Below are positions 44,524 to 54,354 of a stretch of DNA of 64,000 nucleotides, piece after piece. Source of the DNA: Odontesthes bonariensis. Lineage: Eukaryota > Chordata > Actinopteri > Atheriniformes > Atherinopsidae. Location of the stretch: NCBI RefSeq assembly GCF_027942865.1, contig NC_134510.1:25227209-25291208 (forward strand), given 5' to 3'. The stretch's first letter is position 1. Each line of letters begins with the position of its first letter. Position numbers and translations under genes: made by a program. Under the pieces are notes generated by a model, which saw nothing but the letters and a program-made list of their open reading frames with translations, searched no databases and was not told where the DNA came from.

Positions 44524-47500
44524 TACAAGGGCTGAGAGGCTTTTAAACGTACCTTTAACCTCGGAAGTAAACCATCTTTCTCCTCAGGATATCTGTTATC
44601 TGCCAGGTGAGCAGAGCTTGCTCCACAGTGCTGAGCCATCAGGTGTCCTCCCTGCCAGGGACACGGTTACTGGGATGGGTCAGTTACTGAGCCACCTGAG
44701 CTTTAAGTTCAGTCGGAGCAAAGACGGACGAGTGGAAGGACATGTTGCGTAACATGCTGCGGACACAATGCAGCCATTTCAAAGCAGTCCGTTGTGCAAG
44801 GCATCGTGTTTGTAGCAGTGTGTTGACCCAAAAGAATTCGAATGGAAATGAGGAATTATTGGTGTGCAGAGCAAGGTCTGAATACATGATTGAAAACATG
44901 GCGACATTTTAGACAAGCAGATCACATTAGTTTGCGGTATACACCTGACTATAACCACCAGTGTATTTATCCGTGCTTTGTTATGTTCAGCCTGTGACAC
45001 AGAGCTTTTAGAATGTCAAATTAGACTCTATAATTTCCCTTCTTATGTTTCTTCCACTGTGCTAGATACCAGTTTGTGGAGAGAGAAAAGCTCATATTTA
45101 GATCCACCCAAAATAGACAATGGTTAGACATCCAGTCATTATATCCTTAAGACTGAGTTTATGAGTTCATGGTCATAAAAACTGGATACATACATATATT
45201 CTGAACATATATATTTCATTCAGCTGTAACTTTGGCAGCTGTAAAGAATAAAAGGAAGAAATGTAATATAATGTGTCGCATTTCATCAACATTTCAACTT
45301 TGCACTACTTAAAATGGTTAATAATAACTCTTTTCTTTCATTTCACCTGCAGGTGGCACTCTAATTCTAAATATGACCTTTTTTAGGTCACAATGTTCCC
45401 TCTTTAACATCAATGATTTTTTTCTTTCTTTCTACCTGTTGGTTCAAACCAATTTATAGCTAATGCCCTACTTGACAAAATCCCTTGTAGCTGTACCTTT
45501 AGGTACTGTTGCATAATCAAGAAGAAAACTTCTTATGGACTTTTTCTTAGCACTTTTACGGGACTCTTTCTTTGGGGGAGTTTGTGAAATAGTTGTTCAA
45601 ATATATTCTACAAAAGCGCTTTAAGTACTTTGTCTGTTATGTTCTCGTCACGTTCTTTCATGGAGGCTATAATTATACGTGTAATATTGTCATGATAGGG
45701 TGCAATATAAATCCTTACTTCCCGATCAAGCCTTATTATTCAGAAAAGTACAGAAAAGAACCCACAGAAGGGAAAGGAGTTCACCTACAGTGCTCACACT
45801 TACCCTCCTGTCCTCATATTTATTGACATAAACCCCAGCTAAGGAACCCTTCCTGCTGTGAGGCAACAGCGCTAACCACCACACCGACATGCGGCCTGTC
45901 TGAATTTATGTCTTCAAAATATTCTGGTCGCTCAAGACAAAAGAAAGCTGCAACTATTCACATTTTTAAGAGCTGGATCTGCAGGCGCTTGACAAATAAA
46001 AGGAACGACTTGATCCCTCATCCCTTCGGTGACCTTTCAGGGAAAGTGTACTCCAAATGGGTAAAAAGGTATTCAGAATGATGACCTTCGCCCTGTAATG
46101 AGACATTTACATCTGAAAAGCAACAGTTTATTCTGTGGTGACTGGGTATGAAAACGTGAGTCTGGTGCTGTGGTAACAGTAAGCAGATCTTCTGGGTCCG
46201 ATGTATGAGACACTTCTCCCCACCACCACTATCACCAAAAGACAAAAATGATGGAATAGCTTTCATCCCTCCAGTAGCATCTCACAGACTCACTGCCGAG
46301 CCACAGTGAAGCTCTTGTGGTGGCTCAACACCTTACTGAGAGACTTTATGCGGGTTTTTCCCTTTACCCTTGATGAGTGATTTTGTTTAAAATCCCGACG
46401 TGTTCGTTATCCCACGCGGAGACTTTTTGCTCAGAGCTGAGCGGTGTAGGAAAGCTTCACGACGCTCTTCGGCTTTGACCACCCTGTACGAACAAACCGT
46501 GGGGTTCACGGGAGTGCGGTGTCAGAGGTCAGCAGATCCTGGACGCCTGCGTTGACAGGGATGAATATTTACGGGAGGTTTGCTAGGGAGAGGAAAAGCA
46601 CAGAGAAACGCTGCAACTCACGGGGAGGGAGATGGAGCAAGAAGGGCAGACTGTAGTCGGAGCCCAAGTGTGAACCGTAATGTGTATGTTGGTTGATGTA
46701 ACCTCCGGCCTCCGAGGCACGCAAACCCGGGTCTCGCCTGATCCTGGCGGCTGACACCGAGATGTGAGATCAGGGGATGTGATGGGAGGAGGGCGCCACT
46801 CGGTGGGGTTGCCAGGGGTCGAACAAAGAGACACTGTCAGAACCTGGGTTTCAGTGTTTGCTGTCAAACCAGCAATTACAAGCAGCTTTTTTATAATGTG
46901 GGTTTTTGTATCGTATGTGCGGCTTCGTAAACTTGGAAAAAGAGTGTTTGATTTCAGCTGCTGTGATGCTGAAAGCTGGATGTTTTTAAAAGTCCGTGAT
47001 GGCGATGATTGTTCCCAGACCTTTGAGACCTAAATCTCGAGGTGAGAGCATGCAGAGGAATGAAAGTGTAGGCAGAGAGTGCAAAGGGGACAAGAAGTGA
47101 TTGAGAGAAGGAAAACAGATGGGAAGATTGAATTTTAGAGGAGGGAAGGCAGAGTGCGGGGGGAATCTTTTTTGTGTATGTGTAGAGAGAATGGGAGCCT
47201 CTTATACACCTCACAGCGTGAATTTGGCCCGGGCTGTGGCCTCGTCTCGTCTACACAGCGGGGTGCTTTCCTGAGCGGGCTGCCCAGGGGAGGGGCACCT
47301 GCAGCAGCCCCAAACACTGGTCAGGAGGACAGCCTGATGGGCGGAGTGAGGGGGGGCCAGGATGGAAAGATGGTTGGTGGTTCCAGGAAACTGACATGTG
47401 CTGGAGTTATGAAATCCTCAGGTAGAACACAGCGACGCTCACTAAAGAAAATATTTGCCCTTGCGTTTCCCTGTGGCCTTGAGAGGAAGACACTGCCTTG

Positions 47501-48429
47501 TAATCTCAGGATGAAATCAAAAGCTTCTGTTCCAGGGGAGGACGAAAGTTATCATTGGAGCAAGTCAGCTGGTGCTGGCAAACACCAACCAAAAACAACA
47601 CAAAGTTTATAGATCGGCCGGCCTGCCAACTGAGACAATATTTTCCATCCATTTTGTTGGGTTGACCAAACACCATGTATTTGAAGTTTATCAAACACTC
47701 AGTCATCCCTGCAGACCTGAGGGAGGACTCAATCATCTGATTTATGGAGTTTTAGAATACATAGACACCCAAAACCTCTCCACTATGCCGACTCAGAAAA
47801 TCCAACAACACACCCTCGCTGCACTTTAATATCCACGTTGCTGCTAAGTGTGGTTTTTGGATAAGTTTCACCTTTACATAAGATACACCCTCAATCTTCT
47901 GTCATTTTGGTATGGCCCAGGGCTCCAAAAAAAATCACTCAGTCTCATATGAAGGCGCTTGATTTCAAAAGTAGCTGGCTCTTTGTCTGCAAGGAATTCC
48001 ATTTAAATGGACAAATGTGCTGTGTGAGTCTCAGCTGTCTGGGAAAGGTGGATGGATATTGCATTAACTTCACAACAGAAGCGCCCCCTGTGGTGTGCCT
48101 GCACATGGATGTGGCTAATAACTGCAGTGGGAACGTTATGCTCAGAGGTAACCGAGCCAAGTAAATGGAAACACATGGCAGGTAGCATGGACTAGAGGGG
48201 TTATGATATCGCAGTGCAAAGAAGCGCACGAGCTGTTTTGACGAATGCTTTTAGTACGAGTCTCCTCAACCTGTCACCGCTTCGTGGCTTCTCGTGCAGC
48301 CCTGAGGTTTTCTGCTCCTCGTTTAATGTTCTTACAGTCCATGTATGCACCTAATGTGTAAAGTAAATATACTCAAGCCTAAAGTTAACACAATTAAAGG
48401 TTTCACTTTACATTTTAAGAGGAAATCAC
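44524..48429. other. Intergenic, mostly unassigned
   Basis: A frame continuing to 44752 could be an alternative last exon of the preceding gene (an acceptor TCTCCTCAG precedes GATATC at about 44589). AATAAA at about 45246-45251 could serve as its poly(A) signal. Apart from a SINE fragment (45818-45900) and a moderately GC-rich stretch (46640-47350), I see no supportable gene. Confidence 0.35.
45818..45900 (-). repeat. tRNA-derived SINE head fragment (reverse strand)
   Basis: On the minus strand the segment reads as a degenerate form of the common fish SINE/MITE head: GCGCATGTCGGTGTGGTGG-type start, then GTTAGCGCTGTTGCCTCACAG (complement of about 45861-45881) and the AGGAAGG that usually follows. 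It resembles a tRNA-like A box region. The body is missing. Family recognition is from memory. Confidence 0.5.
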
Positions 48430-49860
48430 CTAAATGATCCAGTACCTGGGGATTCCATAATCTGGAGGTTATTGAATGTCTAGTCAAAACACAGTTAACC
48501 ACAGTTATTAGATCTCAATGGTCCCTCTGTGTGATTTGAAGGGAGTAAGAAAAACACCATCAAAATATGGAATCACCGCTCTCGGAGGGTGCTCATTCAG
48601 CTGTTTTATTGTGCAGGAAAAGATGTCACAGATATGACACAAAAGCACTGAATTTAACAGACAAACCTTATGACTCTGTAAAGCATGCCTCAGAAATACA
48701 ATAAAACTCTGTAATTGATTCATGTTTTTTTTTTCTTTAGATCAGGAGGGAAAAAAGCGTTAAGGATGCACTGAAACTGAAAAAAAGGTAAAATAAATCT
48801 GAGTGCTTTGTTGCACTTTGTTGTTGGTTTTTTTCTGACTGCTTGAATTCTTTGTGGCAAATGAAAAATGAAATATTCTTCATCAGTCAGGTTCCAACTT
48901 TTCTTTTGTAAAGAAGCCGACAGATCAGCTTTGTAGGATGAAGTCATGTCATTGACCTTTTTTTTTCTTTTTTACGGTTTCCTCTATAAAGTTTCAATCA
49001 GACTGAAATATTTCAAACCCTCTTTGCTCTGTGGCAAGATGCATCATCGTCCTGAAAAACGATCTCAGCATCATCAAACATTCTTTCGAAGTGACCAAAA
49101 TTTTAACATCCACGTGTACGTTTGAATTTCCCCCATTGGGGGATGAATAAAGTATTTTTCTATTCTATTTCTATTCTATTCTACATTTACTGTAGAAATA
49201 ACGACTGCCATCTTCCCTGTTTTTTTTTACCTGACATTAACACCATATCATCAAGGATTGTGGAAATTCCTTTTTTTCACTGTTACTTATCTGTTCCACT
49301 GGACCTGCACCAAACAAAGTCCCAGCATCATCTCCCCGTCAGTGCAGATTGGTGATTCATCACTGAACATCGCTTTTATCCAATCAGTCCATGACTGCTC
49401 CTCTTTAGCCCATCTTGACCTTGTTTTTTTCTCTTTAGCTTATTAGTGATGGAGTACGTTCCTTCGGCCCCATTTCCCTCAGCTGCTTTTTCACATTTAG
49501 GTCACAAACACTGACTTCTGTTTTTTGCCTTTTGTTCTTCATTTCTTTTGTTGATTACTTTATATATTTTCACTTTATTGGTGAGGGTTTTTGTCCTTGG
49601 TATGTTTCACTTTTACAACCATCCCATTTTGTTTGTACTTGATTCAAATTTTTAACACAGCTGACTGAGAACAACCAACATCTTTTGCCACACTCTGCAT
49701 CGAACTACCCTCTTGAAGGAGTTGTATAATCCTTTCCGTTGTTTCCAGTGACTGCTCCCTTATTGTTTGCTGCCAATCAGCTCATCGAGCCCGGCAAGAA
49801 CTCCCTTTAAATTGCAGACACATTTGCGTATTCTTATGCAGGCATGTGTTTTATAAACGC
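48430..49860 (-). mobile_element. Decayed Tc1/mariner transposon, minus strand
   Basis: The minus strand reads as a Tc1-type transposase gene with breaks. The N-terminal helix-turn-helix is readable near 49740-49660 (QEGSSMQSVAKDVGCSQSA). The catalytic-region word FSDES is at about 49370-49355. The flank contains the ATTCCATAAT and CTCGGAGG..GCTCATTCAGCTGTTTTATT blocks (48450-48610) of a fish Tc1 family known to me. Poly-T tracts, frameshifts and a 60-nt insertion (49121-49183) break it, so it is inactive. The ends are approximate. I did not find clean terminal repeats. Confidence 0.75.
49121..49183 (+). mobile_element. LINE 3' tail inserted inside the Tc1 relic
   Basis: AATTTCCCCCATTGGGGGATGAATAAAG followed by TTCTATTCTATTTC-type repeats is the 3' end of a CR1/Rex-type LINE with a pentanucleotide tail. 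It interrupts the transposon's otherwise continuous sequence, so it was inserted later. A related tail in reverse orientation is at 58524-58560. Confidence 0.65.
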
Positions 49861-49904
49861 TAATCACAAAGCGATTTCATCATTTTTTCCTCTATTTGAT
49901 TTTT

Positions 49905-50105
49905 TTTTTTTTAATTTATTTATTTATGGGCTTTTTATGCCTTTATTGTATTGGACAGTGGAGAGAGACAGGAAGCAGAGAGAGGGGGAATAACACGCAG
50001 CAAAGAGCCGTCCGATGCGGGATTCGAACCGGGGCCAGCTGCAGCGAGGACTATAGCCTCTGTGCATGGGGCGTCTGCTGTACCCACTACGCCACAGACC
50101 GTCCC
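49905..50105 (-). mobile_element. tRNA-derived SINE-like repeat (reverse strand)
   Basis: It contains TTTTATGCCTTTATTG, GGACAGTGGAGAGAGACAGGAAG (49954-49976) and then GCGGGATTCGAACC (50017-50030). The last is the complement of a Pol III B box (GGTTCGAATCCC). A further part resembling a tRNA acceptor half with CACTACGCCAC follows at about 50085. This order is that of a very common fish repeat. It is not a functional tRNA gene, because no complete cloverleaf is seen. Confidence 0.65.
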
Positions 50106-52124
50106 TCCTTGATTTATTTTTATTCATTTTTTCATTTCTTGAGGTTCCCTTCCTGCCACCCTCTTTCTAAAGTGAACAGTACTGCTGCGTTTTATGTCTA
50201 GATTTGAATATAATCTTTGTGGTCTTGTGCATTTGTACATTGTGCAGTTTTCTGGCTTTGCATCAGTGCATTTGATTAGTTGTTTTAGATGCTGCCTCAG
50301 ATTTCCTCCAGGTTTCTTAATTGATTTGTATTTTCATAAGGAGCTGTGTCATCTTTTAGGGAGAGTTCACCTTTAGCCGCACAGATGCAAACACGTCGTC
50401 ATTTTTGGTGAGTGTAACCAACGTGAAAGGATTTAAATCAAGACAAACGACACCTGCTGTGTCAGCCTGAATCATTGATGTTTACACTTAGATTTCTGCT
50501 TAATGTGACTAATTGGTTACACCAAACTCGGTAACACTGTGGTGTATTAATTTGTTACTTTTGTCTGTATTTTGGTCGGCTTTCCACATGTTTCACAGTT
50601 TTTCTGAGCCCATTGTGACTCCCTCAATCTTCTTAGGGTAATGCAGTGCAGTGCAAGGCGGAGAGGTTGCGAATAATTCCCCACCAGCCTTCAACCAGGG
50701 AATGTGTAATAAATGTCTTAAACCCTTTGGCCTCGACTCCAAGACACCACCCGTCCAAAAAGCACTGTTTCTGCCCATGCTCACGTAACCCCAACCCATT
50801 TGTCCCATCATCCCATCCCCATCCTAACTCCTCTCTCTCAAACAACAATATTTGCTCATCTGCGTCAAAGAGCAGCAGGGTTTGCAATACAGTACAGTGC
50901 AGCCTTTGAGTCAGACAGACAGACACGGGTCTTTGTAAATGGGGAAGATCCTCCTGAGTCCCTGACATGCTGACACAGACACACAAACAAAGGTATGACT
51001 CCATCTCAAAGATTTCTGCTCGGCACCAAAGTCTTTTGGAAAAAGTTTTTTTTTTCCTTCACTTCTGCACTTTTTTTTTCCCCCATGTATGACAGATGCC
51101 GTCGTAAGTGTCAGTTAAATGGTGTATTATTTGTTACAGACACATCAGAACAATCAATTCTGTCCTTAAAGATCAGATGACACAATTAATGACAGAGACA
51201 CTCTTTATTCAAGACTATATTTTATACAATATTATAAACCCCAGTTACACTCATCACCAGTTAAGGCCATGCAAAGCACTGCATGATTCAAACAATAAGT
51301 AGATTTTCAAACCCAACATGCAGTTCAAGATTATAGCAAAGTCCTTTTTTTTTTATTTAGATATGTCAAGGTTCAGGAGAAGAAAACAAAAAGCTTGTGG
51401 ACACACTTAAACATAATTTATCGTATCAACAAACAACGTCTCAGAAAAATGTTCCATCGAGGTCCCGGCCAGACAAAAACCAGTTGTTCAAAAACTAGCA
51501 TTTTCTTTGAGAGTTTTCTGAAAACAAGCAAAAGTGTGTCAGGGTTTGTCCTGGAAAATGCTTATGCGTGCACAATGTGTGGCATAAAGTCTGTTCTCTT
51601 TATGTTACTGCAGTCTGTTTACTAAATAAACCTGCCATCTCTATTCTTAGGTTAAATGACTTCACAGATGTGATTTATATGACGGTGACAATGTATAACT
51701 TACCCGTTGTTACAGAAGCGATATTATTAAAATACTTTCAAACCAAAGTATGCAAACTTTATTGCTATTCAATTATTTGGTATAATTAATCATCAAAGTT
51801 TGGAATATTTTGCATTGGCCTTCATTAAGAAAGAAATCTTACAGAGATTGTCATTTTAAGCTGGTAAACTCAAATATATTTCAGTATTAATCTCCTTAAA
51901 GGAAATATTGTCCTCTTACAAAGCATTTATCCAAAGTGCTACCATTTGTTCAGTATTCTTACACTTCCTCAGGTTGCAGACTGAGGCTAAGTCAGCGGTC
52001 TTTGATGCCTTGTTTGGAACTCATAATGCATTCCTGCACCTTATCACACACGCGTGTGTCGTGTGAAAGGCTCTTACATGTGCAAACTCACATTATTGTC
52101 TCTACTGTTGGAGAGGAAAAGACA
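50106..52124. other. Intergenic / 3' flank of the GPCR gene, nothing recognised
   Basis: The sequence is AT-rich with short homopolymers and several short open frames without motifs. The part close to 52124 is probably the GPCR 3' UTR. I could not choose a poly(A) signal with confidence. Confidence 0.4.
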
Positions 52125-53264
52125 CTACTGCAGTGGACTGCTCTTGCGGCAGAGCTGATTTGCTGATGTCAGCGCCTGCCGGTTGCGTTTCCGTTTACCA
52201 GTCAATAGTGTGTAGAAGAACGGATTCACGCAAGAGTTTCCATAAGTTAGCCCTGTGAGGATACGATTCACTGTCACCTGTGTGCCCACCGGTACTGTCT
52301 GCAGCATGTCGGGTTGGTAGAGGGGTAGCAGCTGCCAGATCCAGAAAGGGAGGAAGCAAGCCCAAAAGGCCAGGACAATACCCAGGATGAGGAGCAGGAC
52401 CTTGGGCCTGGGTGCACGAGGAGAACAAGCAGAGTTGTTCCCAGTGGCCCAGGCAGGCCGGGTCTGTGACACCCAGTAAAGCCGTCCGAGAGTGGCGTAA
52501 AGTGCCCCAATGGCCAGCCCGGGGCCGAGAATGCTGGTGCAGAACAGTACACTAAGATAGGCCTTGGAGCTTTGCTCATCCCATGCCGGGACACACAGCT
52601 GGCCCTCATGATTCTCCCCATCCTCGAGGTGCAGGGTAATCATCATAGGCAGGCTGAGAGCCACCGCCAGCCCCCATGCCAGGCCCACCCGCAACAGGCT
52701 GGAGGAGTTGGAGGAGGAGGTCTGCAGGGGGTGGGCTACAGCACGGTAACGGTCTAGACTCATGGCGGTGAGAGTGAAGATGGAGGCATGCATGGTGAGG
52801 AGGTCCAGGCTCAGAAGGAGTCGGCAACCGAGCTCCCCAAAAGCCCATCCGGATGCCAGGCTGTCGTACACGATGAAGGGAGCAGTGAAAAGGTAGAGCA
52901 GGTCAGCGAGAGCAAGACTCAGCACCTGGAGGTGAAGAGAGGAGGAGGAGGGAGAGGAGGTAGGGGAGGAGGTGGGGGAGGTAGAGTTGGCAAGGCAGGA
53001 TGGTACAGGTATTTTTGTTAGGCAACAGGCTGGTCCTGCTCCACGTCTTCTTCTACCTCTGCTGCGCCTCAGAAGGAGGCCCAAAGTATAAAGGTTCCCT
53101 GTGATGCCCAGCAGGGAGAGGAGCGAGAGGAGCGAGCAGAAGAGAGCTGTGGATGCCAGGCTGGGGGATGGAGAGATGGAGGGAGAGGAGGATGGTACTG
53201 AGAAATTAGGGATAATAGGGAAGGTGTATGGAGAGGGTGGAGGCAAAGAACCTGAGAAGTCCAT
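52125..53264 (-). CDS. uts2r: Urotensin-II receptor-like class A GPCR (intronless)
   Basis: A single uninterrupted 379-codon frame. The start is the ATG at 53264-53262 (MDFSGS). It has seven hydrophobic segments. Class A landmarks are GN in TM1 (56-57), LALADLLYL with Asp121 in TM2, disulphide cysteines 147 and 224, the LDRYR motif (170-174), FWACFLPFW in TM6 (about 300) and NPFFY (347-351). The words LLTMHASIFTLTAMS, LCVPAW, LGIVLAFWACFLPFWIWQL and LTYGNSCVNPFFYTLLT are close to human UTS2R as I recall it. This receptor binds urotensin II and related peptides and signals mainly through Gq/calcium in vascular and endocrine tissue. One N-glycosylation sequon is visible (Asn20). The oddity is intracellular loop 1, which is expanded by about 40 residues (about 67-109) with an Arg-rich start and a Ser/Thr/Pro-rich end. 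Fish carry several urotensin receptor paralogues and I cannot say which this is. Confidence 0.85.
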   Translation of the reverse strand: MDFSGSLPPPSPYTFPIIPNFSVPSSSPSISPSPSLASTALFCSLLSLLSLLGITGNLYTLGLLLRRSRGRRRRGAGPACCLTKIPVPSCLANSTSPTSSPTSSPSSSSLHLQVLSLALADLLYLFTAPFIVYDSLASGWAFGELGCRLLLSLDLLTMHASIFTLTAMSLDRYRAVAHPLQTSSSNSSSLLRVGLAWGLAVALSLPMMITLHLEDGENHEGQLCVPAWDEQSSKAYLSVLFCTSILGPGLAIGALYATLGRLYWVSQTRPAWATGNNSACSPRAPRPKVLLLILGIVLAFWACFLPFWIWQLLPLYQPDMLQTVPVGTQVTVNRILTGLTYGNSCVNPFFYTLLTGKRKRNRQALTSANQLCRKSSPLQ

Positions 53265-54314
53265 GATGAAACGTTAAATGGTTTGTAGATCAGAGGGATG
53301 ACTGGCAGTAATGTCTGACTATTTAAAATGTTGGAATTAGGATGCAGAGGGGATAAAGATGGGGTAAAGTGAGTCAAAAGGTAGAAAGAGATGGAGAGGA
53401 AAACATAATATGTGTTAGTTTTCTGTCACTACTTTCCCTTTTTTTCTGGATTCAGGAGATTTGATTTGACACACACGAAGAACAACATACCTTCAAATCT
53501 TATTTGTATATCTGAGGGTGCTGCAAAGTGATTTATGTGCATTTAAATCGTGACAGCATATAAAGTAAATAAAGTCACATAAACATGTTTAAATGAAAAT
53601 GTCAGCTAAACAAGGATGGTTTATGTTTCAGCAGAAACCTGCTCTTATTGGCACAGCCATCACAGTTTTATAGTTTCACATGAAGCCCAGCGACGCTGTT
53701 TTGGTTTCAGTAAAAATAATTGAATTTTCGAAGTGGGGGGGCTAAATGAAGACTGTAAATCTCACCCAAAACCTCCTTCTTCGGGTCAACAGTTGGGCAA
53801 CAATTAAGTCAAGTAGAAATGAGGGGGAAAATGAAGAACATCAGAGCAGACATGTCTTTGAAGTTGGATCGAGCAAGGCGGTTATAAATTGCCAAGTTTT
53901 TTGTTTAAATATCTTGTGCGTGCCATGTGCGCTTTGCGCACTGGTGGTTTGGATGTGGACCGATGCATGGAAATCTGCCGACTCATAACGCGACAGAACT
54001 TAAGTTTGGCGCTATGTTCTTGGAAAAAGTAACGTTTCGGCCTTTTACTTGTTTTGCGAGACGAGCTTAATGTGTTTCCCTCAGAATTGATGATTTACTG
54101 GACAAGTATAATCTGAAGCGGCATCAAAGGAGAGGCTGGCTGTGACCCAGGCGGCGCCGGGGTTAAGGGCTACTGTTGAACTCTGGAGCAGCCGTTCCCC
54201 CGCCGTGCTCCGTGCACACCTAGGCTCCTTTAACCCCCAACAATATTGATCACAGGGCAACATTTAAGCAGTTTTATATTAAATTTCCTTTTAAACTGCA
54301 TGCATTTAAGCAGT

Positions 54315-54354
54315 ACATGCATTTGTGAAACTTAAACGTTTCACAAATGCATGT
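54315..54354. repeat. Perfect palindrome: 17-bp stem, 6-nt loop
   Basis: ACATGCATTTGTGAAAC (54315-54331) is followed after TTAAAC by its exact reverse complement (54338-54354). The 12-mer CATTTAAGCAGT also occurs twice nearby (about 54262-54273 and 54303-54314), the second copy abutting the hairpin. It lies about 1.05 kb upstream of the GPCR start codon. Function is unknown. Confidence 0.85.

Noticed and set aside
44501-44752. 83-codon frame after the fifth exon of the 43.4-kb gene
   Set aside because: It overlaps exon 5 in another frame. It is kept only as a possible alternative last exon because an acceptor lies inside it, and there is no independent support.
47154-47612. 152-codon plus-strand frame
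   Set aside because: No recognisable motif, no splice context and gene-poor surroundings. GC content alone can explain its length.
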